Of a stretch of 64,000 bases of DNA, positions 26,784 through 35,481 are shown piece after piece. Under the pieces are notes generated by a model. The model worked only from the letters and a program-made list of their open reading frames with translations, had not been told where the DNA came from and did no database searches. Position 1 is the stretch's first letter. Every line of letters starts with the position of its first letter. Source of the stretch: Streptomyces sp. VRA16 Mangrove soil. GTDB lineage: Bacteria; Actinomycetota; Actinomycetes; Streptomycetales; Streptomycetaceae. A program made the translations under genes and the position numbers. The stretch is taken from assembly GCF_017377775.1 (NCBI RefSeq), contig NZ_JAFVLN010000006.1, positions 62,001-126,000 of the forward strand. The letters are read 5' to 3'.

Positions 26784-26821
26784 CTATCGAATTTCGATAG
26801 ATTTCCATCGCGATTCGATGG
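26784..26821. promoter_or_regulatory. Two adjacent operator-like inverted repeats before DUF2975/XRE genes
   Basis: CTATCGA-ATT-TCGATAG (26784-26800) is a perfect 7-bp inverted repeat. CCATCG-CGATT-CGATGG (26805-26821) is a perfect 6-bp one. They lie 16-53 bp before the DUF2975 start and overlap its expected promoter and ribosome site. The second gene of the operon encodes an XRE-type DNA-binding protein, a natural candidate for self-repression here. Confidence 0.7.
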
Positions 26822-26836
26822 GAGGGTGAGGGCGTC

Positions 26837-27307
26837 ATGGGAAAGACGGCTGTGCGCGCGCTGCGCGCCGTGCTCGCGCTGGTGCTCACCGGCACCGTGC
26901 TGGTGCAGGTGCTGATGGTCTGGACACTGGTGAGCGGGAACGACCCGGAGGACGGGTCGCTCCCGCTCACCGCGTTCCGCGTGATCACGGTCCTCGGGAT
27001 GGGGGCCGTCCAGGTCGCCCTGGTCTGCGTGGGGCGCCTCGTGGGGATGGTGCGCCGCGGCACGGTCTTCTCGCGCGCGGCCTTCCGGTACGTGGACGGG
27101 GTGATCGGCGCGATCGTGGCGGTCGCCCTGCTGTGGTTCACGGTGACCGCCGTCAACGCACCGGGGCAGCGCGACGACCCGGGGGTCACCCTCGTCATGG
27201 GCGGCATCGGCGTGGCCGTTCTGGGCGTGGCGCTCGTCGTGCTCGTGCTGCGCGCCCTGCTCGCCCAGGCCGCGGACATGCGGGCCGAGCTGGACGAGGT
27301 GATCTGA
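26837..27307 (+). CDS. DUF2975 membrane protein
   Basis: The 156-residue product has four hydrophobic segments (about 10-30, 48-68, 82-105, 115-140) and matches the DUF2975 pattern with RRGTVFSRAAFRYVDGV in the middle loop. These proteins are nearly always paired with a YozG-like XRE regulator, as here. The role of the pair is unknown; a membrane sensor that affects the regulator is often proposed. ATG at 26837 is preceded by GGAGGGTGAGGG. It overlaps the XRE gene by 1 bp (TGATG). Confidence 0.87.
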   Translation: MGKTAVRALRAVLALVLTGTVLVQVLMVWTLVSGNDPEDGSLPLTAFRVITVLGMGAVQVALVCVGRLVGMVRRGTVFSRAAFRYVDGVIGAIVAVALLWFTVTAVNAPGQRDDPGVTLVMGGIGVAVLGVALVVLVLRALLAQAADMRAELDEVI

Positions 27308-27525
27308 TGCCGATCACCGTCGACATCGACGTGATGCTGGCCCGGCGCAAGATGTCCGTCGGCGAGCTCGCGGAGCGGGTGGGGATCACCCCCGCGAACC
27401 TGGCGGTGCTCAAGAACGGCCGCGCCAAGGCGGTCCGGTTCACCACGCTCGCCGCACTGTGCGAGGTCCTCGACTGCCAGCCCAGCGACCTGCTGCGCTG
27501 GGAGGCCGAGGCCCCGCAGGAATGA
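27307..27525 (+). CDS. XRE/YozG-family helix-turn-helix regulator
   Basis: The 72-residue protein is almost all DNA-binding domain: VMLARRKMSVGELAERVGITPANLAVLKNGRAKAVRFTTLAALCEVLDCQPSDLLRW. The recognition helix is in the ITPANLAVLKNG region. Starts overlap with DUF2975, so translation is coupled. It likely binds the inverted repeats at 26784-26821. It ends directly at a strong terminator. Confidence 0.9.
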   Translation: MPITVDIDVMLARRKMSVGELAERVGITPANLAVLKNGRAKAVRFTTLAALCEVLDCQPSDLLRWEAEAPQE

Positions 27526-27562
27526 CGGAGGCGCCCCACCCGGAAGGGCGGGGCGCCTCCGT
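27525..27562. terminator. Strong bidirectional terminator after XRE gene
   Basis: A 17-bp stem with one mismatch (27525-27541 with 27546-27562) and a GGAA tetraloop is followed by TTCGTGTGT. It separates the XRE gene from the convergent monooxygenase-family gene. Confidence 0.9.
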
Positions 27563-27570
27563 TTCGTGTG

Positions 27571-27897
27571 TCAGGCGCTCTTCGGCGCCGCCTGCTGGAC
27601 GACCTCGAACGACCACACCGAGGACCCGGACGCCGCCGGCTTCGGGCGCTCGCCGCCCTGGCCGCCGCCCTGGTGGGCCGCCTTCATCGGGCCCTCCATC
27701 CACGCCTGGAACGCGGCCTCGTCGCGCCAGCGCGTGTACACCAGGTACTGGTCGGTGCCCTCGATCGGGCGCAGCAGCTCGAACCACTCGAAGCCGTCCG
27801 AGTTCTCCACGGCGCCCGCGCGCGACGCGAAGCGCTTTTCGAGGATCTCCCGCTGTTCGTCCGGGACGGTGAGGGCGTTGATCTTGACGATGCTCAT
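27571..27897 (-). CDS. Antibiotic biosynthesis monooxygenase (ABM)-domain protein
   Basis: The 108-residue product is a single ABM ferredoxin-like domain: MSIVKINALTVPDEQREILEKRFASRA, GFEWFELLRPIEGTDQYLVYTRWRDEAAFQAWM. The arrangement resembles small dimeric heme-degrading or quinol oxygenases such as HmoB/MhuD. Heme ligand His or Asn/Trp placement cannot be settled, so activity is open. It lies 30 bp after DUF1992 on the same strand and probably shares its transcript. Confidence 0.85.
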   Translation of the reverse strand: MSIVKINALTVPDEQREILEKRFASRAGAVENSDGFEWFELLRPIEGTDQYLVYTRWRDEAAFQAWMEGPMKAAHQGGGQGGERPKPAASGSSVWSFEVVQQAAPKSA

Positions 27898-27927
27898 GGG
27901 GTCATCCTGCCGCAGCGCCCGTACGGA

Positions 27928-28698
27928 TCACGTGAGCGGGTTCCCGTCGGCGTCCAGGACGCTCCAGGCCGCCCCGTTCGAGGCACCCGAGGCACCCGAG
28001 GCGTCCTGGGCGGGAGGCACCGTAAGCCGGGCCCCGCCGGCGAACTCCACGACCAGCCGGCCGTCGGGCCGGACGACGGCCGAGTCCGTCTCCGCGCCGA
28101 AGAGCGCCAGGGCCGCCGCGACCTGCTGGGCCGCCGGGGCGAGCACGGTCTCGGGGCCGGAGTCCGGCAGCGCGAGGCGGGCCGGGCCCGCCACGACGAT
28201 CTGCGCACCGGTGTCCAGGACGAGGGTGAGCCGCCGGTCCACCCGCACCTGCCGCACCGCGAGCCCGGTGACGGGCAGACGGCGGCCCTGGCGGTCGATC
28301 CGCCACTGCCGGACCACCTGTTCGATCTCTTCGGCGGTGTACGGCTTCAGGCCGAGCGGCGGTCCCGGCGGCGGCTTGAACATCATGTCGCGGATCCTGT
28401 CGTTCAGCTCCGTCAGCACCCGGCGCACCGTGTGCTCGGAGGCCGTCCTCGGGAAGGCCGCGAAGGCGTCCTCGACCTCCTTGCGCAGGGCCAGTGAGGG
28501 AGGCAGGACGGAGAGGCCCTCGCGGGCCATCTTCCGTTTGATCCACCAGTTCTCGTCGTACGTGGTGGAGTCGTCGTCGGGGGCGAAGGGCTTGCCCGCA
28601 CCGGGCAGGGCGGCGAAGTCGCCCCGGCGTTCCGCTTCGCGGATCTGCTGGTCCACGAATGACTCGAAGCTGACGCCGGGCGGTTTGCGTTCGGTCAT
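27928..28698 (-). CDS. DUF1992 (DnaJ-homologue C28-like) protein
   Basis: The 256-residue product starts with the DUF1992 domain: SFESFVDQQIREAERRGDFAALPGAGKPF, then DENWWIKRKMAREGLSVLPPSLALRKEVEDAF (residues 10-90). This is the conserved region of DnaJ homologue subfamily C member 28 without a J domain. Residues about 125-256 form a second, beta-rich domain (VRVDRRLTLVLDTGAQIVVAG) resembling DUF6188. Function is unknown. It is divergent from the FHA gene, 100 bp away, with the ABM gene downstream. Confidence 0.85.
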   Translation of the reverse strand: MTERKPPGVSFESFVDQQIREAERRGDFAALPGAGKPFAPDDDSTTYDENWWIKRKMAREGLSVLPPSLALRKEVEDAFAAFPRTASEHTVRRVLTELNDRIRDMMFKPPPGPPLGLKPYTAEEIEQVVRQWRIDRQGRRLPVTGLAVRQVRVDRRLTLVLDTGAQIVVAGPARLALPDSGPETVLAPAAQQVAAALALFGAETDSAVVRPDGRLVVEFAGGARLTVPPAQDASGASGASNGAAWSVLDADGNPLT

Positions 28699-28798
28699 GC
28701 GTGCATTGTCCCGCGGCTCGCGCCGGGAGGAGCGTGGGGGCTTAGGATGCGGCCGCTACGAACGATCGTCGCGACGACGTGAACGCTGGGGGAGTGCG

Positions 28799-29200
28799 GT
28801 GCTCGAACTGACCATGGCCACGGTGGCCGGAGCCGATGCCGGGGCCACGGCGGGAATGGCGATGGCCGACGCGCCGAGCGAGCCGGGGGCCGTGCTGCGC
28901 GTGGGCCGCGACGCGAGCGTGTGCCGGCTCGTCACGCCCGACGACTGGCTGTTCGTCTCCCGGGTGCACCTGGAGTTCCGGTGCGGGCCGCACGGGGAGT
29001 GGAGCGTCTTCTGGCTGCGCGGCTCGCAGGCGGACCCGTCCTCCGAGGTGCGGGTCAGGTCAGGGGTGCAGGGCGGACCCGGTCAACCACTGTCGTACGG
29101 CGGGGCGTTGGAGCTGCCGCGCGGTGGCTCCGGCGAGGTGATCGTCCTCGACCGGAGCGGGCCGCGCAGCGTGAACGTGGGCTTCTACCACGAGGCGTGA
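28799..29200 (+). CDS. FHA-domain protein
   Basis: The 133-residue product is a short FHA-like domain: GAVLRVGRDASVCRLV (Arg of the GR motif), DDWLFVSRVHLEFRCG (the S-R-x-H motif) and a beta-rich remainder. FHA domains bind phosphothreonine peptides, linking to Ser/Thr kinase signalling. The usual N-H element late in the domain is not clear, so binding may be altered. GTG at 28799 follows GGGGGAG. Single gene between DUF1992 and a methyltransferase. Confidence 0.75.
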   Translation: MLELTMATVAGADAGATAGMAMADAPSEPGAVLRVGRDASVCRLVTPDDWLFVSRVHLEFRCGPHGEWSVFWLRGSQADPSSEVRVRSGVQGGPGQPLSYGGALELPRGGSGEVIVLDRSGPRSVNVGFYHEA

Positions 29201-29221
29201 CGCCTGCCGGGGGCGGCGGCC

Positions 29222-29896
29222 TCAGTCCCGTACGCGGGCGAGCGCGAAGCCGTCGTACCCCTTCGAGCCCACCGTCTGGAGCGCCGTCGCATCCAACTTC
29301 GGGTGATCCGCGAGGAGTTGGAGGGCGGCCCGGGTGCCGATGACGTCCTCGTCCGTGTTCTCCGGGTCGGCGACGCGGCCGCCGCGCACCACGTTGTCGA
29401 CGACGATCACGCTGCCGGGGTGGGTCAGCCGCAGCGCCCACTCCAGGTAGTTCGGGTTGTTCTTCTTGTCCGCGTCGATGAAGACGAGATCGAAGTCCCG
29501 CCCCTCGTCGACCAGTCGGGGAAGCGAGTCGAGGGCCGCGCCGACCCGCACCTCGACCGTCTTGTCCAGGCCCGCCCGGCTCAGGTTGGCGCGGGCCACC
29601 TCCGCGTGCTTCGGGCTGTACTCCAGGGTGATCAGGGAGCCGTCGGCGGGCAGCGCGCGGGCCAGCCAGATGGTGCTGTAGCCGCCGAGCGTGCCGATCT
29701 CCAGGACGCTGCGGGCGCCCTGGACGCGGGCGATCAGATGGAGCAGTTTTCCGTTCACGGCCGAGACGTTGATGCCGGGCAGGCCCGCCGCGTCGCTGTC
29801 GGCGAGCGCGGCGGCCAGGGCGTCGTCGGCGGGGGCGAGCAGACTGCCGAGATAGGCGTCCACCGCTGTCGTGGTCTCGTGCGAAGGCATCGTCAT
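29222..29896 (-). CDS. SAM-dependent O-methyltransferase (class I, catechol OMT-like)
   Basis: The 224-residue product has the COMT-like layout: KLLHLIARVQGARSVLEIGTLGGYSTIWLARAL (SAM-binding motif I near residue 65-75), ITLEYSPKHAEVA, DLVFIDADKKNNPNYLEWAL (metal-binding Asp and Asn) and VIVVDNVVRGG. It matches cation-dependent O-methyltransferase family 3. The substrate is unknown. ATG at 29896 (MTMPSHETTT) or 29890 are both possible; the frame is open to 30049. Confidence 0.88.
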   Translation of the reverse strand: MTMPSHETTTAVDAYLGSLLAPADDALAAALADSDAAGLPGINVSAVNGKLLHLIARVQGARSVLEIGTLGGYSTIWLARALPADGSLITLEYSPKHAEVARANLSRAGLDKTVEVRVGAALDSLPRLVDEGRDFDLVFIDADKKNNPNYLEWALRLTHPGSVIVVDNVVRGGRVADPENTDEDVIGTRAALQLLADHPKLDATALQTVGSKGYDGFALARVRD

Positions 29897-29978
29897 GAAC
29901 GTCAGCGTAGGGGCCGCGGAACCGTCAGGGGGCAGGCGCGGACGCTGTGCGGCGCCTGCCCGCGCGGCCCCCGCCGGA

Positions 29979-31421
29979 TCAGACGGCGGGCGGCGACCCG
30001 GGCAGCGGGCGCCCCGCGGTCTCGCGCATGCGCCACGCCGCGATGCCACCGATGACGGCCGCGGCCATCATGTAGTACGCCGGGATCATCAGGTTCCCGG
30101 TGGTGGCGATCAGCGCGGCCGCGACCAGCGGCGTCGTGCCGCCGAAGAGCGAGACCGACAGGTTGAAGCCCACCGACAGCGAGCCGTAGCGGACCTTCGT
30201 CGGGAACAGGGCCGGCAGCGTCGACGGCATCGACGACGTGAAGCCCACCAGGAGCAGACCGAGCGCCGCGAGGCCGAGCGTGATGCCCCAGGTCGAGCCG
30301 GCCCGGATCAGCAGCAGCGCGGGGACGGACAGCAGCACGAAGCCGGCGCAGGCGCCGCCGATCACCTTGCGGTGGCCGAAGCGGTCGTTGGCCATGCCCA
30401 TCGGCAGCTGCACGACCATCATCAGCAGCATCACGCCGATCAGGATGATCGTGCCGTGCGTGGCGTCGTAGTGCAGCTCCTCGCTCAGGAACGTCGGCAT
30501 GTAGGAGAGCAGCATGTAGTCGGTGACGTTGAAGACGAGCACCAGGGCGATGCAGGTGGCCATCGCGCCGGCGTTGCCGACGAACATCTCCTTCAGCTTC
30601 GGCTTCGGGAAGGACTTCTCCTTCGCCTCGGCCTCCTGCGCCAGCTTCTGGAAGGCGGGGGTCTCCTCCAGCTTCATCCGCACGTACAGACCGACCAGAC
30701 CGATCGGACCGGCGACGAGGAACGGGATGCGCCAGCCCCAGGAGTACAGGGCGTCGGAGGAGAGCGTGGTCGTCAGCACCGTCGCGAGCGCGGCACCGGC
30801 CACATAACCGGCGTTCGTGCCGAGTTCGAGGAACGAGCCGAAGAAGCCGCGGCGCTTGTCGGGCGCGTACTCGGCGATGAACGTGCACGCGCCGCCGTAC
30901 TCACCGCCGGTCGAGAAGCCCTGCACCATGCGGGCCACGATCAGCAGCACCGGCGCCCACACGCCGATCACCGCGTAGGAGGGGATCAGACCGATCGCGA
31001 AGGTGCCCGACGCCATCATGATCATGGTGATGGCGAGGACGCGCTGACGTCCGATGCGGTCGCCGAGCGGGCCGAAGAACATGCCGCCGACGGGGCGGAT
31101 GAGGAAGGCCGCGGCGAACGTGCCGAGCGTCGAGAGCACCTGCGCGGTGCTGGACGCCGTCGGGAAGAAGACGTGGCCGAGCGTGACGGTCAGGTAGCCG
31201 TAGACGCCGAAGTCGAACCATTCCATCGCGTTGCCGAGCGCCGCCGCCTTGACCGCGCGCTTCACGAGCGCCGGGTCGGTGACGGTGACGTCCTGCTCGG
31301 CCTTCTTGGTGCGGCCCCGCGCCTGGACGGGGGGCCTGCTGGTACTGGGAACGATGGAAGCGGTGCTCGACAAGGTCTCGCTCGCCTGCCTTTCGTCGGG
31401 GGCAACGGCAAGGCCGCTCAC
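29979..31421 (-). CDS. MHS-family MFS transporter (ProP/metabolite:H+ symporter-like)
   Basis: The 480-residue product has 12 membrane helices with the MHS signatures NAMEWFDFGVYGYL near residue 65, GPLGDRIGRQRVLAITM and RMVQGFSTGGEYGGA, plus APDKRRGFFGSFLE. Such proteins import glycine betaine/proline, ketoglutarate or shikimate with protons. The precise substrate is not readable. About 50 N-terminal residues are polar and likely disordered. The GTG at 31421 is the first start and later ones are possible. A gap of 82 bp separates it from the methyltransferase downstream. Confidence 0.9.
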   Translation of the reverse strand: MSGLAVAPDERQASETLSSTASIVPSTSRPPVQARGRTKKAEQDVTVTDPALVKRAVKAAALGNAMEWFDFGVYGYLTVTLGHVFFPTASSTAQVLSTLGTFAAAFLIRPVGGMFFGPLGDRIGRQRVLAITMIMMASGTFAIGLIPSYAVIGVWAPVLLIVARMVQGFSTGGEYGGACTFIAEYAPDKRRGFFGSFLELGTNAGYVAGAALATVLTTTLSSDALYSWGWRIPFLVAGPIGLVGLYVRMKLEETPAFQKLAQEAEAKEKSFPKPKLKEMFVGNAGAMATCIALVLVFNVTDYMLLSYMPTFLSEELHYDATHGTIILIGVMLLMMVVQLPMGMANDRFGHRKVIGGACAGFVLLSVPALLLIRAGSTWGITLGLAALGLLLVGFTSSMPSTLPALFPTKVRYGSLSVGFNLSVSLFGGTTPLVAAALIATTGNLMIPAYYMMAAAVIGGIAAWRMRETAGRPLPGSPPAV

Positions 31422-31740
31422 GCGTCAGCGGAACGGCCGAAAGCGACCATAGGGGGCGACGCGCTCCGTGCGGAGCGTGCCCGATCGGCTACGCTCCGTT
31501 CGTAAACCGCCTCCCGTCAGGCAAAACGCGGAACGTCGCAGACCGGTCCATCGGGCTTATCTGTGAGTTATGTCGCGGAACCGGACCCGTGGGTCATGCA
31601 ACTAAGTGGCCCCGGCCACCGTCTTCAACGGCATCTTCCGGTCAAAACCGGATAGAAGGACAGGTGAAGCGGGGGTTGCCTGCGTCTCACACCGAAGGGG
31701 GCGGTGCGGACTTCGGAGAGGACGGGAGGGCGGGCAGCGC
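31422..31740. other. Divergent intergenic region before GT87-PAP2 gene
   Basis: 319 bp between divergent starts, locally AT-richer (31490-31620). It contains a small CCGGT-CAAA-ACCGG hairpin near 31638-31651. No gene or clear promoter motif could be supported. Confidence 0.5.
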
Positions 31741-33786
31741 GTGGCGAATGTCGAGCACAGGGGACCGGTGACCGGACCCGCGGGAGCGGGCAGCGGACGG
31801 ACGAGCGTGCTGCGGGCGGGCCTGTGGCTGATCGCCGCCGTGCTCGCGGCGCGTCAGCTCGTGGCCGTCCTGCGCACCCCGCGCGGTGAACGCCTCACGG
31901 ACCTGGAGACCTGGATCGGGCCGAACGGGGTGCTGCACGTCACCGGCTCCCTGTACGACGCGCCCGACCGGTTCACCGGCACACCGTTCGCGGGCCTCGT
32001 CCTCAAACCCCTCTCCCGCGCCGCCGAGCAGGCGCTCGGCTGGGGCTGGACCTTCGGCTCGCTCGCCCTCGTGGTGGCCCTCGGCCTGGTCACGGCCCGC
32101 GCCTTGCCGCAGCCCGTCTCCCGCCGTACGTCACTGTTCGCGGCGCCCGTCGCGATCAGCCTGCTGATGCTGTCGCTGCCGGTGCGCAACGCGTTCACCA
32201 CCGGCCAGACCAGCATCATCCCGGTCCTGCTCGTCCTGCTCGGCTGCTTCGCCGTACGCGGCGAGAAGGCGTCCGGGGCGCTGATCGGCGCGGCCGCCGC
32301 GCTCCAGCCGACGGTGCTGCTGTTCGCCCCGCTGCTCTGGTTCACGGGCCGCCGGCGGGCCGCCGTCTCCTCGGGGGTCACCTTCGTCGCCGCGACGGCC
32401 CTCGCCTGGGCCGCGATGCCGCACGACTCGTGGACGTACTGGATCCACCACCTGGCCGGCGCCGGACTCGCCACCAACCCCGCCGCGAACGCCAACCAGT
32501 CGCTGCACGGCATGCTGCTCCGCTTCGGCCTCGAAGGGCCGCTGGAGATCGGCCTGTTCGCGCTGCTCGCTGTCGCCGTCGCCGCGCTCGGCCTGCGCCG
32601 CGCCGTCACCTACGCGCGCGACGGACAGCTGCTGCTCGCCGTCGCGATCACCGGCTGCGTCGCGGTCGCCGTCTCCCCGACGACCTGGCAGCACCAGCTC
32701 CTGTGGGTGCTGCTCGCCGTCGTCGGCCGGGTCGGCAAGCGGGCCTCCGACCGCTACATGTGGCCGGTGCTCGTGATCCTCGCGCTCACGCTGCCGTCGA
32801 CGATGCTGCTGCCCAACATGACGTTCCTGGAGCCGGTGCGGGACAACGTGGTGCTGATCGCGGCGCTCGCGGCGGCCTGCGCCGTCCCCTTCCTGCCGCG
32901 CACGTCCCCGTACTACGCGACCCCGACGCCCGCCGAGCACGCGGCGCCCGTGCCCGGCCGCTGGTCGTGGGTGCCGCTGGTGCCCGTCTGGCGCCGGGTG
33001 CTCTCCCGCCCGAACCTGATCCTGGAACTGCTCCTCATCCGCGTCGGCTACTCCGCCTACCAGCAGGTCCGGCTCGCCGCGACGGGCGGCACGATCTCCG
33101 GCGGCCGGGCCACGGCCGAGGAGCACGGCCGGCAGATCCACTCCATCGAGCGGTTCCTGCACATCGACATCGAGCACTGGGTCAACCACGCGGTGGTCCA
33201 GCACGCGGCGTGGCTGAAGGACTTCTTCAACTTCTACTACACGTCGTTCCACTTCGTGGTCCCGCTGAGCGTGCTTGCCTTCCTGTACGTCCGGCGGCCC
33301 GCTGAATATCGATGGGCCCGCTCGGCGCTCGGCTTCGCGACGCTGCTCGCGCTCGTCGGCTTCTGGCTCTACCCGCTCGCGCCGCCGCGCCTGATGCCGG
33401 GCCTCGGCTTCATCGACACGGTCCACGGCGTGCAGGACTTCTCGAAGCCGAACTACGGCACGCTGACCCAGCTCACCAACCAGTACGCGGCCATGCCGTC
33501 CCTGCACTTCGGCTGGTCGCTGTGGTGCGGCATCGTGATCGTCGTCCTCGCGCGCAGCTGGTGGGTGAAGGCGTTCGGCCTCGTCCATCCCCTGTGCACG
33601 GTGTCGGCCATCGTCGCGACGGGGAACCACTGGGTCCTCGACGCGGTGGGCGGGGCGACGGTCGTCGGTGCCGGGTTCTTCCTCACCTACGTGCTTCAGG
33701 GGCCGCGGGCGCGGACGGTCAGCGCTGCGGCCCGGCAGGGCGACCGGGCCGGACGGGAGGACAGCGCGGGGCTTCGTGCCGGGTGA
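31741..33786 (+). CDS. Bifunctional GT87 glycosyltransferase / PAP2 phosphatase membrane protein
   Basis: The 681-residue product has many membrane segments and two fused parts. Residues about 10-420 resemble GT87/ArnT-like mannosyltransferases that use polyprenyl-phosphate sugars (LTDLETWIGPNGVLHVTGSLYDAP, LPVRNAFTTGQTSIIPVLLVLLG). Residues about 440-660 form a PAP2-type domain (LYPLAPPRLMPGLGFIDT, YAAMPSLHFGWS, TGNHWVLDAVGG) as in inositol-phosphoceramide synthase relatives. Both halves act at the outer membrane face. GTG at 31741 has GGGAGG 11 bases upstream; GTG at 31768 is an alternative. It ends 12 bp from the convergent regulator. Confidence 0.87.
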   Translation: MANVEHRGPVTGPAGAGSGRTSVLRAGLWLIAAVLAARQLVAVLRTPRGERLTDLETWIGPNGVLHVTGSLYDAPDRFTGTPFAGLVLKPLSRAAEQALGWGWTFGSLALVVALGLVTARALPQPVSRRTSLFAAPVAISLLMLSLPVRNAFTTGQTSIIPVLLVLLGCFAVRGEKASGALIGAAAALQPTVLLFAPLLWFTGRRRAAVSSGVTFVAATALAWAAMPHDSWTYWIHHLAGAGLATNPAANANQSLHGMLLRFGLEGPLEIGLFALLAVAVAALGLRRAVTYARDGQLLLAVAITGCVAVAVSPTTWQHQLLWVLLAVVGRVGKRASDRYMWPVLVILALTLPSTMLLPNMTFLEPVRDNVVLIAALAAACAVPFLPRTSPYYATPTPAEHAAPVPGRWSWVPLVPVWRRVLSRPNLILELLLIRVGYSAYQQVRLAATGGTISGGRATAEEHGRQIHSIERFLHIDIEHWVNHAVVQHAAWLKDFFNFYYTSFHFVVPLSVLAFLYVRRPAEYRWARSALGFATLLALVGFWLYPLAPPRLMPGLGFIDTVHGVQDFSKPNYGTLTQLTNQYAAMPSLHFGWSLWCGIVIVVLARSWWVKAFGLVHPLCTVSAIVATGNHWVLDAVGGATVVGAGFFLTYVLQGPRARTVSAAARQGDRAGREDSAGLRAG

Positions 33787-33798
33787 GCCGGCGGGCGG

Positions 33799-35043
33799 TC
33801 AGGCGTCGCCGGTGCCCGCGGGGACCGGTGCCCGGCCGGCCGTGACCTCGCCGTGGAGATGCAGCGCGCGCAGCGCCGCCTCCATGGCGAACCGGCGCTC
33901 GGGGTTCTCCAGACTGTCGCCGAAGTGGGACTCCAGGTTCCGCAGCCGGTAGCGGACGGTCTGGGCGTGCACCCCGAGCGCCTCGCCGACCTGGTCCGCC
34001 GTGCCGCGGGTCGTCAGCCAGGCGTGCAGGGTCTCCACCAGCCGGGCCCGGCGCGCGCCCGACGACTTGTTCAGCGGTGCCAGTGCGCGGGTCGCGATCT
34101 CGCTGACCAGGGCCGGGTCGGAGAGCAGCCAGAGCGTCACCAGGTGGTCCGCGGTGTCGAGGACCGGGGCGTCGGCAACGATGTCATCGTCGACGAGCTG
34201 GAGCAGCCGCCGGGCCCAGCGCAGCGAGTCGGCGGCCCGCGCCGTCGGCACGGTCAGCCCGACGGCGAGCGGGGTACCGGCCACGGCGTCCTCGAGCAGG
34301 GCCGTGCGCTCCGCCGTCATCGGACCCGGGATCAGCAGGTGGGGCTGGGGTGCGCCGAGGTCGGCCAGGACGTCCGAGGGGAGCCCCGCCTGGATGTGGT
34401 CGGGCGCGGGGGCGCGCAGGGCGATCAGGGTGACCTGGTCGGGGAGGGGCCAGCCCAGCTGCTCACACAGTTCGTGGATCGTGGTGTGGGTCAGCGGGGT
34501 GCCGGCCAGGAGCAGGTGCAGCAACCGTCTTCGCATCGCCTCACCGGCGGCGCCCGCCCGTGCCTGTACTTCCGCGTACCCCTCGCGGGACAGCGACTCC
34601 AGCTCGTCCACGTAGGCGAAGAGCGCGTCGGCGAACGTCAGCAGCAGGGTGGGGGAGAGGTCGAAGCGGCGGCCGATGGTCTTGGCCCTGCGCAGTGCGA
34701 CGCGGGCCCCGAGCCGATAGGCGCTTTGCAGCGTTTCCAGATCCCGTCCCTCATATGCCTCGACTCGCCCGAATTTGCGCAGGAGTTCGTCGCGGGCGGC
34801 GGTGGACGCTTTCGGATCGGCCACCCGGTCGACGAAGACCGAGAGGCTCTTCTCGACGCCCTGACGGATGGCGGCGGCATTGGGGCCGTTGAGGAGTTGG
34901 GCGTACTCGGGGTAGGCCCGGGTGACCTCGACGCGGATTTCCTTGATCAGGCCGGGCAGTTCCGGACGCATGATCGCAGCGAATTCCCTGGGCAGCGGGC
35001 CCAGCGGCTCGTTGATGTTCGGGGGCTGCACGGGCAGGGGCAT
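33799..35043 (-). CDS. PucR/CdaR-type transcriptional regulator
   Basis: The 414-residue product has an N-terminal helical domain (REGYAEVQARAGAAGEAMRRRLLHLLLAG near 155-180), a GGDEF-like middle (AGTPLAVGLTVPTARAADSLRWARRLLQL) and the C-terminal PucR HTH_30 (VETLHAWLTTRGTADQVGEALGVHAQTVRYRLRNLESHFG, near 335-375). These regulators respond to small metabolites. Neighbouring exported-protein and mce genes make it a candidate controller of that block, but no site has been tied to it. The ATG at 35043 fits the conserved start. About 580 bp of non-coding DNA lie upstream. Confidence 0.88.
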   Translation of the reverse strand: MPLPVQPPNINEPLGPLPREFAAIMRPELPGLIKEIRVEVTRAYPEYAQLLNGPNAAAIRQGVEKSLSVFVDRVADPKASTAARDELLRKFGRVEAYEGRDLETLQSAYRLGARVALRRAKTIGRRFDLSPTLLLTFADALFAYVDELESLSREGYAEVQARAGAAGEAMRRRLLHLLLAGTPLTHTTIHELCEQLGWPLPDQVTLIALRAPAPDHIQAGLPSDVLADLGAPQPHLLIPGPMTAERTALLEDAVAGTPLAVGLTVPTARAADSLRWARRLLQLVDDDIVADAPVLDTADHLVTLWLLSDPALVSEIATRALAPLNKSSGARRARLVETLHAWLTTRGTADQVGEALGVHAQTVRYRLRNLESHFGDSLENPERRFAMEAALRALHLHGEVTAGRAPVPAGTGDA

Positions 35044-35310
35044 GGCCGAGTTCCTTGCGGTCGTGGCGCCCGGTGGGGGGATCCGGCGTCGGACCGCCCT
35101 TCACCAGCGTGGAGGGCGAGTCCCGGCCGTCAGGTGCATACCAGTGTCTGGTCCTGAAGCTAGACCAACTTGCTTGTGCCGTACACCACTTGTGCCCAGA
35201 TCGACGGAGGGGGCACGAGAGGTTCCGGACGTGCGCCGCACAGCCCCGCGGAGCGGTGCACTCCGGCCCCGCCGCAGTCCCGTTGTGCGCCATGCGACAA
35301 GTCGCCCGAC

Positions 35311-35376
35311 GGAATTTATCAACGAGTGAGCAATCGTCGGCGACGGCCCGTCATTGCTCATTCGCCGATAAATTCC
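35311..35376. repeat. Long AT-rich inverted repeat upstream of secreted protein genes
   Basis: Two 24-bp arms (35311-35334 and 35353-35376) pair at about 20-21 of 24 positions: GGAATTTATC with GATAAATTCC and GAGTGAGCAAT with ATTGCTCATTC. The central 18 bases are GC-rich. It is unusually AT-rich here. It may be an operator, transcript end or decayed element. Confidence 0.75.
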
Positions 35377-35462
35377 TGACCTGCGGTTCTGGGTGCGGAG
35401 ACAATTTTCGGGGCTTCCGTACGGAATTCCCGGGACATTCCCCGGAGTTGTTGCCGAGCGGT

Positions 35463-35481
35463 GTTACTCGTCCGTAGTGTC
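35463..35481 (+). promoter_or_regulatory. Shared 19-bp motif, copy 1
   Basis: GTTACTCGTCCGTAGTGTC lies 145-163 bp before the secreted protein at 35626, oriented toward it. Copies also occur at 38935-38953 (minus) and 39110-39128. Thirteen of 19 positions are identical in all three. It may be part of a promoter or an activator site. Confidence 0.6.
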
